DNA of 6,117 bases. It comes from an uncultured Blautia sp. Its GTDB lineage: Bacteria; Bacillota; Clostridia; Lachnospirales; Lachnospiraceae. Of the stretch, positions 1 through 5,049 are shown one piece after another. The position numbers were made by a program, and so were the translations under genes. How positions within the stretch are numbered: the stretch's first letter is position 1; each line of letters starts with the position of its first letter. Under the pieces are notes generated by a model that saw only the letters and a program-made list of their open reading frames with translations, was not told the origin of the DNA and did not search any database. The stretch is taken from NCBI GenBank assembly GCA_900551075.1, contig URVB01000092.1:1-6117 (forward strand). Direction: 5' to 3'.

Positions 1-221
1 ATAAATCAATCATGGACAGGGTACTTGATTATTGCACTTATGAACGCTTTTCTCCTAATGGTGATGAACATTACATCGTTGATTTTCCATTTATAGAGAA
101 TGAATATTATTACGACATTCTTCTTGGTTTTGGTAACAAGTGTGAGTGCTTGGAACCGTTATATGTTCGTGCCGAAATGAAGCGTAGAATACACAATATA
201 GCTACCATATACGAAAATTAG
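1..221 (+). CDS. WYL-domain transcriptional regulator, C-terminal end (partial)
   Basis: The reading frame is open from the left edge to a TAG at 219-221, giving about 72 codons with the true start outside the window. An ATG at 12 is internal and has no ribosome binding site. The end of the protein (residues LLGFGNKCECLEP, then VRAEMKRRIHNI and IYEN) matches the tail typical of WYL-domain regulators of Firmicutes, where a C-terminal WCX segment follows the WYL ligand-sensing fold. Full-length family members are about 300 residues with an N-terminal winged helix that binds DNA, so only roughly the last quarter is seen. These proteins usually control a neighbouring gene in response to a small ligand or nucleic acid; the target here cannot be told. 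It points toward the ICE debris but is on the opposite strand from it. Family call fairly sure; function inferred from the family. Confidence 0.75.
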   Translation, partial: KSIMDRVLDYCTYERFSPNGDEHYIVDFPFIENEYYYDILLGFGNKCECLEPLYVRAEMKRRIHNIATIYEN

Positions 222-226
222 AATAC

Positions 227-376
227 TCATAATTCTCTTAACAAGGTATAAGTGATGAATGTGTGTGATTCCGCCGTAGTCGGCATTGTGGCTTTTAGTC
301 TTTGGTTCGGAATAGTGTAGTGCTGGCGGTCTATCTCTTGTTTTGGGTTTCTTGCTTCTTTACCGTACATGAGCAT
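227..376 (-). other. Unassigned stretch with a 49-codon open frame
   Basis: This stretch lies between the WYL gene and the Maff2 remnant. The minus strand has an ATG at 376-374 and a TGA at 229-227, encoding about 49 residues that begin MLMYGKEARNPKQEID and end in LLREL. I do not recognise the product and see no convincing ribosome binding site. A second minus frame is also open across most of the stretch, so this may be a fragment of a larger gene that lost its frame. A small inverted repeat (GCCG-tagt-CGGC, within about 270-285) is too weak to call a terminator. The Maff2-like sequence stops being recognisable at the right boundary, so a deletion or insertion junction probably lies near 377. 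Confidence 0.2.
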
Positions 377-499
377 TTGCACCAGGGTTGCCATTTCCGT
401 AACCCTCCATCAGGTTAATGCCGCCCCGGATACCTAAACCGGCTCCAAGTGCGATCACCAATGTCTGCAGTACGTCAACAGCACTATTAAAAATTCCAT
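377..499 (-). pseudogene. Maff2-family conjugative-element membrane protein, truncated and frameshifted
   Basis: The minus strand reads as the start of a Maff2-type small membrane protein: residues FNSAVDVLQTLVIALGAG, then INLMEGYGNGNPGA, are characteristic of this ICE-borne family found in Clostridia between virD4 and the virB6-like gene. The expected start is an ATG at 499-497, preceded by a GGGAG ribosome binding site. From that ATG the frame is lost after four codons: the run of A at 489-493 on the + strand is one base too short to join the start (MEFF-) to the conserved NSAVDVLQ frame. The recognisable sequence ends after NPGA near 377, so the C-terminal part is missing. The gene follows the virD4 stop by about 22 bases, the usual ICE order. 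The family is thought to act in the mating-channel region; here it is almost certainly dead. Confidence 0.7.
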
Positions 500-521
500 A
501 TAAATTTTCTCCCTGATTTTT

Positions 522-670
522 CTATTCATTTTCGTTTTCAGGTTCTATCGTCAGTTCGTACATCTCAAAAGGCTCGTTGGGCTTTAAAATGGAAGGCCTG
601 CGCCTCATGTACCGTTCTAAATCAAATTCATTTTTCTTATCGGTGTCGGCAAGGTACTTGTAGTTCTTGT
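522..670 (-). pseudogene. VirD4/TraG-type coupling protein, C-terminal end, split by IS66
   Basis: The minus strand encodes the end of a VirD4-like type IV coupling protein of ICEs: HKNYKYLADTDKKNEFDLER is followed by YMRRRPSILKPNEPFEMYEL and a TAG at 524-522. The frame continues exactly into the fragment at 3299-3418 if the IS66 element and one copy of its 8-bp target duplication are removed, restoring residues DITSHKN-YKYLADTD across the join. VirD4 proteins are membrane-anchored ATPases that bring the relaxase-DNA complex to the mating channel, and full proteins are about 600 residues. Only about 90 C-terminal codons survive here in total, without Walker motifs. The Maff2 gene lies directly downstream, as in intact elements. 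Identification rests on recalled family motifs and on the gene order. Confidence 0.75.
663..670. repeat. IS66 target-site duplication, left copy
   Basis: The 8-bp sequence GTTCTTGT lies immediately outside the left terminal repeat and recurs immediately outside the right one. An 8-bp duplication is the rule for IS66-family insertions. Both copies lie in virD4 coding sequence, so the insertion happened after the gene was present. Confidence 0.93.
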
Positions 671-684
671 GTAAGCGCCAAATA
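671..684 (+). repeat. IS66 left terminal inverted repeat
   Basis: GTAAGCGCCAAATA at the left end is identical, as reverse complement, to the right end at 3285-3298. Similarity continues weakly beyond 14 bases (a shared CGG a few bases further in). The GTAAGCG start is characteristic of IS66-family termini. Confidence 0.93.
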
Positions 685-694
685 TTCCACCGGA

Positions 695-723
695 TTCCTT
701 AATCCTCCCGTCTAACTTATAAT
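695..723 (+). promoter_or_regulatory. Candidate promoter for IS66 tnpA
   Basis: A perfect TATAAT lies at 718-723, about 50 bases before the tnpA start. The matching -35 position (695-700, TTCCTT, 17-base spacing) is poor, so this would be a weak promoter, as is common for transposase genes. It lies inside the element, so transcription would not depend on the insertion site. Confidence 0.35.
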
Positions 724-774
724 AGTAGTCGAAAGATATTTAGATTATTTTACTACATTTATGGAGGATAGGTT

Positions 775-1185
775 ATGTCAGTTACTCGCAAAGCCCGTGT
801 TCCAATGTCGGAACAGATCAGGCTGATTAATGAATGCCGCCAGAGCGGCCTGACAGATACTGACTGGTGCCGTGAAAACGGCATTGCAGTGAGTATTTTT
901 TACAACTGGGTCAGCCGCTGTCGGAAAGCAGCAGCGGATCAGATACTGCCACCGAATTACGGTCACCTTGAGAATCCGCATCCGAGACAAGATGTCGTTC
1001 CCATTGATCTTGTACCGGATTCCTTTTCGGAACAACATGCGCCATCGCAGATGCAGGAACCGTACCCTGACAATTCACATACCATCGAAATTGCTGTGAA
1101 GGATATCACCATTCGTATCCGTAATGGTGCCGAGCCTGCGCTGCTTACTAAAACCTTCCAGATGCTTTTGGAGTCTTTATGTTAG
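775..1185 (+). CDS. tnpA: IS66 accessory protein TnpA (helix-turn-helix)
   Basis: This 136-residue protein is the first gene of the IS66 element. Residues about 11-53 (from MSEQIRLINECRQSGLT through FYNWVSRCRKAA) form the helix-turn-helix region shared by IS66 TnpA and IS3-type OrfA proteins, presumably for binding the element ends. The middle (about 55-100) is rich in Pro, His and Gln and probably flexible. The C-terminus (IEIAVKDITIRIRNGAEPAL) carries the short beta-strand and helix segment that is conserved in the family. The ATG at 775 is supported by GGAGG at 763-767 with 7-base spacing. The gene overlaps tnpB by 7 bases, suggesting translational coupling. TnpA is needed with TnpB and TnpC for transposition of well-studied IS66 members; its exact role is not settled. 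Confidence 0.92.
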   Translation: MSVTRKARVPMSEQIRLINECRQSGLTDTDWCRENGIAVSIFYNWVSRCRKAAADQILPPNYGHLENPHPRQDVVPIDLVPDSFSEQHAPSQMQEPYPDNSHTIEIAVKDITIRIRNGAEPALLTKTFQMLLESLC

Positions 1186-1520
1186 GCGACATTTCTGGAC
1201 TTGAGAAGATCTACATTGTGTGCGGTTACACCGATATGCGGAAATCCATCGATGGGCTCTGTGCCATCATAGAAGACCAGCTTAAGATGGATCCATCGTC
1301 CTGTGCCCTCTTCCTTTTCTGTGGAAGAAGACGGGACAGGATCAAAGCTTTGTTCCGGGAACCGGACGGCTTCATTCTGATCTATAAGCGGCTGGCTGTC
1401 CACGGCGGTTATCAGTGGCCCAGGAAGCAGTCAGAGGTCAGGAATCTTTCCTGGAGGGAGTTTGACTGGCTGATGTCTGGAATTGATATTGACCAGCCCA
1501 AAGCACTGAACGCGGAGTGA
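1179..1520 (+). CDS. tnpB: IS66 accessory protein TnpB (IS66 Orf2 family)
   Basis: This 113-residue protein is full length for the IS66 Orf2 family (about 115 residues). The family signature is intact: IVCGYTDMRKSIDGL near the N-terminus, FCGRRRDRIKALFREPDGF at about residues 47-65, then YKRL and YQWPR, and a C-terminal end of the type DIDQPKAL. It is unrelated to the RNA-guided TnpB nucleases of IS200/IS605 despite the shared name. The ATG at 1179 overlaps the end of tnpA and follows GGAG at 1170-1173 with 5-base spacing, so it is probably translated by coupling. The protein is required for transposition of full IS66 elements but has no known catalytic motif. After its stop there is a gap of about 85 bases containing a strong promoter-like sequence before tnpC. 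Confidence 0.94.
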   Translation: MLGDISGLEKIYIVCGYTDMRKSIDGLCAIIEDQLKMDPSSCALFLFCGRRRDRIKALFREPDGFILIYKRLAVHGGYQWPRKQSEVRNLSWREFDWLMSGIDIDQPKALNAE

Positions 1521-1550
1521 AAATCAGCAGTTTTCAGATCGCATTTTCCC

Positions 1551-1578
1551 TTGATAACAGCCCCGTTTTTGATATAAT
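1551..1578 (+). promoter_or_regulatory. Strong internal promoter upstream of IS66 tnpC
   Basis: TTGATA at 1551-1556 and a perfect TATAAT at 1573-1578 are 16 bases apart. A TG one base before the -10 box (1570-1571) makes it an extended -10. It is the best sigma-A-like promoter in the window. Transcription would begin near 1585, so tnpC could be made independently of tnpA and tnpB. Confidence 0.65.
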
Positions 1579-1594
1579 AAGGATATGAAATCCC

Positions 1595-1599
1595 AGGAG
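1595..1599 (+). promoter_or_regulatory. Ribosome binding site that argues for a CTG start of tnpC
   Basis: AGGAG at 1595-1599 is followed after 7 bases by an in-frame CTG at 1607. No comparable site precedes the first in-frame ATG at 1673. An ATG at 1585 is in another frame, sits at the expected transcription start, and has no usable ribosome binding site. Confidence 0.45.
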
Positions 1600-1606
1600 A
1601 AAAACG

Positions 1607-3223
1607 CTGGCTTCCAGTGCAAAAGATATCCAGCTCAGAGAGCTGAAAGATACAATCTCACAACTGAACACAATGGTATCTGAACAGACGGAGCTGATCA
1701 AATCCCTCCGTTTTATGATTGACGAAAAGTCCAGCCGTGAAAAAGTGCTCCAGGAACAGGTGGACTATCTTACCAAAAAACTTTTTGGCTCATCCAGCGA
1801 AAGAAGGTCCGATGATATTCCAGGACAACAGAATCTTTTTGATGAAGCAGAAATGGAACAGGATCCTTCCCTGTTGGAAGAAGAGACTGTGATCAGGGAG
1901 CATACCCGTAAAAAGAAAGCGGCCCATGATGATCTCTTCAAGGGTCTGAAGGTGGAAAAAGTAGTCATCCCTCTTCCGAAGGAAGAACAGACCTGTCCAG
2001 TCTGCGGCACACAGCTGGTCCTGATCGGCGAGGAGTATGTCCGCCGGGAACTGGAATTCGTTCCTGCCACATGCAAAGTCATTGAATACTACAGCCAGAG
2101 TTATGGATGCCCCTCCTGCAAAGAAGGCCTTGGAGATACAGAAAAACCTGTAATCATAAAGTCCCAGGCTCCGACGTCCCTGGTTGGGAAAGGCCCTGCC
2201 TCGGCATCCACTGTTGCGTGGACGATGTACCAGAAGTACGCCAACGGGCTCCCCCTTTACCGCCAGGAAAAGGACTGGAAACAGTATGGCGCCCATATCC
2301 GCCGGACCACCCTTGCCAACTGGATCATCTACTGTTCACAGAACTATTTCCAGCCGATGTATGATTACTTCCACCGGAAACTGTTGAAACGCGCTTTTGC
2401 GATGGCAGATGAGACAAGAGTCCAGGTGCTGAATGAGGAAGGACGTAAAGCCCAGTCCCAGTCATTTATGTGGCTGTTCCGAAGCGGTGAGGATGGGCTT
2501 CCGGTGCTCATCCTGTATGGTTATTCTCCGACCAGGAGCGGCAGCCAGGCAAAGGAATTCCTGGAAGGCTACAGCGGATATCTGGAAACCGACGGTTATC
2601 AGGGGTACAACAACCTGCCAGGGATCAAACGGTGTTCCTGCTGGGCCCATATCCGCCGGTATTTTATCGATGCCGTTCCGAAAGGAAAACAGTATGATTA
2701 CAGCCAGCCGGCAGTACAGGGTGTCCAGTACTGCAATCGTTTGTTTGCCATAGAGGACTCCATTAACAAAAAGCACCCCGGTGATTATGAAAAGCGGGGA
2801 CAGCTACGCCTCGAGAAGGAAAAGCCTGTTCTGGAGGCTTTCTGGTCATGGCTCGACCAGCAGAAGCCCGTCCGGAATACCCGGATGGACAAAGCAGTTA
2901 ACTATGTTCTCAACCGGCGCGGTACAGCAGAAACCTATCTGGAAGACGGACGGTGCAGCTTTACTAACAATCTCAGCGAGAATGCGATCCGCCCATTTGC
3001 AGTAGGCCGGAAGAACTGGCTGTTCAGCAGTTCCGTAGAGGGAGCCAATGCCAGTGCAGTTGTATACACAATGGTCGAGATGGCGAAAGCACACAATCTG
3101 AATATTTACGGATACCTTAAATTCTTGTTGGAGTGCCGACCGAATCAGAACATGACCGATGAACAGCTGGCTGAACTGGCACCTTGGAGTGAAAAACTCC
3201 AATCTATCAAAAATCGAATATGA
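1607..3223 (+). CDS. tnpC: IS66 transposase TnpC (DDE)
   Basis: This is the catalytic protein of the element, which cuts and joins the element ends. Counting from the first in-frame ATG (1673, 516 residues), the N-terminus to about residue 40 is a leucine-rich coiled coil ending in LTKKLFGSSSERR, the hallmark of IS66 transposases. A zinc-binding module follows with Cys108, Cys111, Cys146 and Cys149 (CPVCG and CPSC). The DDE domain has Asp246 (MADETRVQVL), Asp307 (ETDGYQGY) and Glu436 (NNLSENAIRPFAVGRKNW). The C-terminus carries the usual family tail ending near APWSEKL. No internal stop or frameshift is seen, so the enzyme looks functional. The start is uncertain: family-like residues (AKDIQLRELKDTISQLN) extend upstream of 1673, and AGGAG at 1595 is well placed for a CTG at 1607, which would give 538 residues. 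I give 1607 as the more likely start; a conventional caller would choose 1673. Confidence 0.93.
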   Translation: MASSAKDIQLRELKDTISQLNTMVSEQTELIKSLRFMIDEKSSREKVLQEQVDYLTKKLFGSSSERRSDDIPGQQNLFDEAEMEQDPSLLEEETVIREHTRKKKAAHDDLFKGLKVEKVVIPLPKEEQTCPVCGTQLVLIGEEYVRRELEFVPATCKVIEYYSQSYGCPSCKEGLGDTEKPVIIKSQAPTSLVGKGPASASTVAWTMYQKYANGLPLYRQEKDWKQYGAHIRRTTLANWIIYCSQNYFQPMYDYFHRKLLKRAFAMADETRVQVLNEEGRKAQSQSFMWLFRSGEDGLPVLILYGYSPTRSGSQAKEFLEGYSGYLETDGYQGYNNLPGIKRCSCWAHIRRYFIDAVPKGKQYDYSQPAVQGVQYCNRLFAIEDSINKKHPGDYEKRGQLRLEKEKPVLEAFWSWLDQQKPVRNTRMDKAVNYVLNRRGTAETYLEDGRCSFTNNLSENAIRPFAVGRKNWLFSSSVEGANASAVVYTMVEMAKAHNLNIYGYLKFLLECRPNQNMTDEQLAELAPWSEKLQSIKNRI

Positions 3224-3232
3224 ATGGTAGTG

Positions 3233-3268
3233 AATTACTCCAACTCGCAAAGGGCTGGGGTAATTTTT
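3233..3268 (+). terminator. Rho-independent terminator at the end of IS66
   Basis: AATTACTCCA (3233-3242) pairs with TGGGGTAATT (3256-3265) through a 13-base loop, with one G-T pair, and is followed by a run of T to 3268. It lies ten bases after the tnpC stop and just inside the right terminal repeat, so it would stop tnpC transcripts before they leave the element. Confidence 0.65.
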
Positions 3269-3284
3269 CATTTTACCGCGTTAT

Positions 3285-3298
3285 TATTTGGCGCTTAC
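3285..3298 (-). repeat. IS66 right terminal inverted repeat
   Basis: TATTTGGCGCTTAC is the exact reverse complement of the left end at 671-684. It fixes the right boundary of the element at 3298. Confidence 0.93.
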
Positions 3299-3306
3299 GT
3301 TCTTGT
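3299..3306. repeat. IS66 target-site duplication, right copy
   Basis: GTTCTTGT directly follows the right terminal repeat and equals 663-670. Removing one copy together with the element restores the virD4 reading frame. Confidence 0.93.
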
Positions 3307-3418
3307 GGCTGGTTATATCGAATTTATCCGATAGAAACGGCCTGGTTCCTCTGATCTGCAAGATACATTTGCCTCCGTCTATCACAGCGGTCTCGTCCTG
3401 GGTCATCAATTCTTTGCC
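3299..3418 (-). pseudogene. VirD4/TraG-type coupling protein, upstream part of the IS-split fragment
   Basis: The minus strand encodes KELMTQDETAVIDGGKCILQ followed by IRGTRPFLSDKFDITSHKN, which is the conserved segment close to the C-terminus of ICE VirD4 proteins. It runs in frame to the IS66 target site and continues at 670 on the other side of the element. Going upstream (to higher coordinates) the match ends at about 3418, where a stop codon appears three codons earlier in the frame (TGA, 3427-3425). The ATPase core and membrane anchor are therefore missing, not merely displaced by the IS. The gene had probably already been truncated by a separate deletion whose other side is now the immunity-operon leader. 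Confidence 0.75.
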
Positions 3419-3457
3419 ACAATGTCAAGCGGTGAATTCAAATCATGGCAAAAAAAT

Positions 3458-3492
3458 ATCCTCTCCCATGAGCCAATCTCATAGGAGAGGAT
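3458..3492 (-). terminator. Strong hairpin, probable Rho-independent terminator
   Basis: A 15-base stem with one mismatch (3458-3472 with 3478-3492, 5-base loop CCAAT) stands out in the leader of the immunity operon. Read on the minus strand, the hairpin is followed by ATATTTTTTT, a good U-tract, so the best orientation is minus. On the plus strand the downstream sequence is less T-rich, though weak two-way termination is possible. It separates the virD4 debris from the immunity promoter. Confidence 0.6.
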
Positions 3493-3513
3493 TCTGTGTA
3501 TCGTTTTCGTATT

Positions 3514-3542
3514 TTGAGAAAATTGGAAAATCTTTATGTAAT
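3514..3542 (+). promoter_or_regulatory. Candidate promoter of the immunity operon
   Basis: TTGAGA at 3514-3519 and TGTAAT at 3537-3542 are separated by 17 bases. The pair lies between the hairpin at 3458-3492 and the ATPase start at 3597, leaving a leader of about 50 bases. Such operons are often controlled by a two-component regulator, but no clear repeat for one is visible. Confidence 0.4.
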
Positions 3543-3596
3543 CTTCAAAATTGCCCCGTATGCTATCCATGAAATTACAAGAAAGGACTTGATTAC

Positions 3597-4661
3597 ATGG
3601 ATATGATTTTGAAAACAACAAATCTCTGCAAAAATTTCAACGGGCAGATAGCCGTAAATAATGTATCACTGAATATTCAGCACAACTCAGTTTATGGGTT
3701 GCTTGGGCCGAATGGGGCTGGTAAGTCCACTATCTTAAAAATGCTTACTGGCATTTTACGGCCTACATCGGGGCGTATTGAGTTTGAGGGACATTGTTGG
3801 AAACGGGATGATTTGATGTATATTGGAGCTTTGATTGAGCAACCTCCGCTTTACGAAAACCTGACGGCCTATGAAAACCTCAAAGTTAGAACCACATTGA
3901 TTAGTCTGGACGATGCGCGTATTAACGAGGTACTGCAAATTGTTCGGTTAACGAATACGGCCAGGAAAAAAGCTGGACAGTTTTCTCTTGGAATGAAACA
4001 GCGTCTTGGCATTGCTATCGCATTGCTGAATCATCCTAAACTCTTAATTCTGGATGAACCGACGAATGGCCTTGATCCTGTTGGTATTGAGGAACTTCGT
4101 GAACTGATCCGCTCCTTTCCAGCCAGTGGAATTACGGTTATTCTCTCAAGCCATATTCTTTCCGAAGTCCATCAGACTGCCGATCATATCGGCATTATTG
4201 CTGGGGGAATCCTCGGTTATGAGAATGAACTTCATTCAGAAGAAGATTTAGAACAGCTCTTTATGGATGTTATTCGCAGAAATGGTAAGGAGGGGTGCCA
4301 AATGAAATATATGCAGGCTGAAAATCTAAAACATAAAAGAACTTTTACAAAAACGCTGATTATTCTGGCTCCGTTTGTAACTGTACTTATGAATTTTTTT
4401 GCCCCTCTTTGGTTCCAGCTTAATTCTTATAATTGGTGGTATGTTCTGCTCTATCCCGGTTTTCTTACACTCATCTGTGCTTTGATTGAACAACGGGATA
4501 ATGGCAAATTAAAATACCGCGCTGTTGCCTCTTTGCCTGTATCACAGAACAAAATTGGAAAAGCAAAGATTGGAGTGGCCGGCCTTTATTCCTGCGCTGG
4601 AAACGTAATTTTTCTTTTATTAAACCTATTGGGCGGGCAGCCGCAACTTCTTTATGGGTGA
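3597..4661 (+). CDS. Lantibiotic-immunity ABC transporter ATPase (LanF type), read through into the permease
   Basis: Residues 1-234 form a complete ATP-binding subunit of the LanFEG self-protection pump, which expels lantibiotics from the membrane. Visible motifs: Walker A GPNGAGKST (37-45), signature FSLGMKQR (129-136), Walker B LLILDEP with Asp153 and Glu154, D-loop GLD (158-160) and switch His186. At the Q-loop position the residue is Glu81 (ALIEQPPLYENL), the E-loop known from LanF proteins, which supports the lantibiotic-immunity assignment over a generic ABC ATPase. The ATG at 3597 follows AAAGGA (3582-3587) with 9-base spacing. There is no stop at the usual end: codon 235 is CAA directly before the ATG of the permease (4302), so the frame continues as a fusion until a frameshift ends it at 4661. 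The ATPase itself looks functional; whether the fused product is stable is unknown. Confidence 0.88.
   Translation: MDMILKTTNLCKNFNGQIAVNNVSLNIQHNSVYGLLGPNGAGKSTILKMLTGILRPTSGRIEFEGHCWKRDDLMYIGALIEQPPLYENLTAYENLKVRTTLISLDDARINEVLQIVRLTNTARKKAGQFSLGMKQRLGIAIALLNHPKLLILDEPTNGLDPVGIEELRELIRSFPASGITVILSSHILSEVHQTADHIGIIAGGILGYENELHSEEDLEQLFMDVIRRNGKEGCQMKYMQAENLKHKRTFTKTLIILAPFVTVLMNFFAPLWFQLNSYNWWYVLLYPGFLTLICALIEQRDNGKLKYRAVASLPVSQNKIGKAKIGVAGLYSCAGNVIFLLLNLLGGQPQLLYG
4287..4295 (+). promoter_or_regulatory. Ribosome binding site of the LanE permease inside the fused frame
   Basis: AAGGAGGGG lies 6 bases before the ATG at 4302. Its presence shows that the permease was originally a separate gene in tight coupling with the ATPase, and that internal initiation may still occur. 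Confidence 0.65.
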
Positions 4662-4855
4662 TCTGTCGATATGGTTGGGTACCACATCTTATGATTTCTG
4701 TGTTAGGTATTTTGCCTAATGGCAAGCCAGTTGCAGATCAGAGCATAGCGATGCCAGTTTGGGTGATTATGCTTACGCTATGCCTTTCCCTGGTCTGGTT
4801 TGCAGTGTTATCATTTTTAACTGCAAGATGGTTTGAAAAACAGGAGGTAGGTTAA
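4302..4855 (+). pseudogene. Lantibiotic-immunity permease (LanE, MutE/EpiE type) with internal deletion
   Basis: The first part (MKYMQAENLKHKRTFTKTL onward) is a typical LanE N-terminus with three membrane segments at about 4350-4420, 4437-4490 and 4569-4635. After residues LLNLLGG the frame changes at about 4631-4640. The last part continues in another frame from roughly 4637: it reads AAATSLWVICRYGWVPHLMI, then VLGILPNGKPVADQS and a final membrane segment (MPVWVIMLTLCLSLVWFAVL), ending in KQEVG and TAA at 4853-4855. The two parts total about 190 codons, against about 240-250 in the family, so one or two membrane segments (roughly 50-60 residues) are missing at the join together with the frame. 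A GTG at 4658 could start the tail but has no ribosome binding site. Almost certainly inactive. Confidence 0.75.
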
Positions 4856-4857
4856 AT

Positions 4858-5049
4858 ATGGCATCCGTGTTTCGTTGTTTGAAAGCAGAGTATCAGAAAT
4901 GTAAACACAGCATTTTACTGTATATACACATCATAGTTCCGATTATGTGCGCTGCTGTGTTTGCAGGATATTATCACATATCAGGATGGGAGCCAACAAC
5001 AAAGATCAGTGCATATCTGGAAGTGCTGGCTGTTGCTTTCCCGTTCCTG
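4858..5049 (+). pseudogene. Lantibiotic-immunity permease (LanG, MutG/EpiG type), N-terminal fragment
   Basis: An ATG at 4858, two bases after the LanE stop and 10 bases after AGGAGG (4842-4847), begins MASVFRCLKAEYQKCKHSIL, the usual LanG start, followed by one membrane segment (about residues 19-39) and the start of a second (SAYLEVLAVAFPFL). About 64 of roughly 240-250 residues are present. At about 5038-5050 the sequence changes to the 3' part of an opposite-strand recombinase gene, and the frame runs on for a few unrelated codons to a stop at 5077-5079. The fragment cannot form the second half of the pump. With LanE also damaged, the immunity transporter is broken on its membrane side. 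Confidence 0.75.

Larger units (their letters stand above)
671..3298 (+). mobile_element. Complete IS66-family insertion sequence (2628 bp)
   Basis: The element is bounded by terminal inverted repeats beginning GTAAGCGCCAAATA at each end and by an 8-bp direct repeat of target DNA. It carries the three genes expected of a full IS66 member, in order and on one strand: tnpA (HTH accessory protein), tnpB (the IS66 Orf2 accessory protein) and tnpC (DDE transposase). It ends with a hairpin terminator just inside the right repeat. Length and gene order are typical of the family. All three genes are uninterrupted and the catalytic residues of TnpC are present, so the element may still be mobile. The identical target duplications and clean ends suggest a fairly recent insertion compared with the heavily decayed flanks. 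It interrupts a virD4 remnant in the opposite orientation. Confidence 0.95.

Noticed and set aside
265..300. Short inverted repeat GCCG-tagt-CGGC as a terminator of the WYL gene
   Set aside because: A four-base stem without an adjacent T run is expected by chance.
778..1038. Open frame of 86 codons on the minus strand
   Set aside because: It lies fully inside tnpA, which has a ribosome binding site and family motifs.
1179..1520. TnpB as a possible RNA-guided nuclease ancestor of Cas12
   Set aside because: This is the IS66 Orf2 protein of 113 residues. It shares only its name with IS200/IS605 TnpB and has no RuvC motifs.
1790..2296. Long minus-strand open frame of 168 codons inside tnpC
   Set aside because: The opposite-strand TnpC protein carries zinc-binding and DDE motifs; the minus frame has no recognisable sequence or ribosome binding site.
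2846..3271. Minus-strand open frame of 141 codons overlapping the tnpC end
   Set aside because: It overlaps the Glu of the DDE triad region and the IS66 terminator; treated as an antisense shadow.
3288..3572. Plus-strand open frame of 94 codons after IS66
   Set aside because: It runs across the IS end and antisense to the virD4 fragment, whose minus-strand translation is recognisable, and then through the hairpin.
3406..3621. Minus-strand open frame covering the immunity leader
   Set aside because: It overlaps the promoter, hairpin and ATPase start, and its translation shows no family motif.
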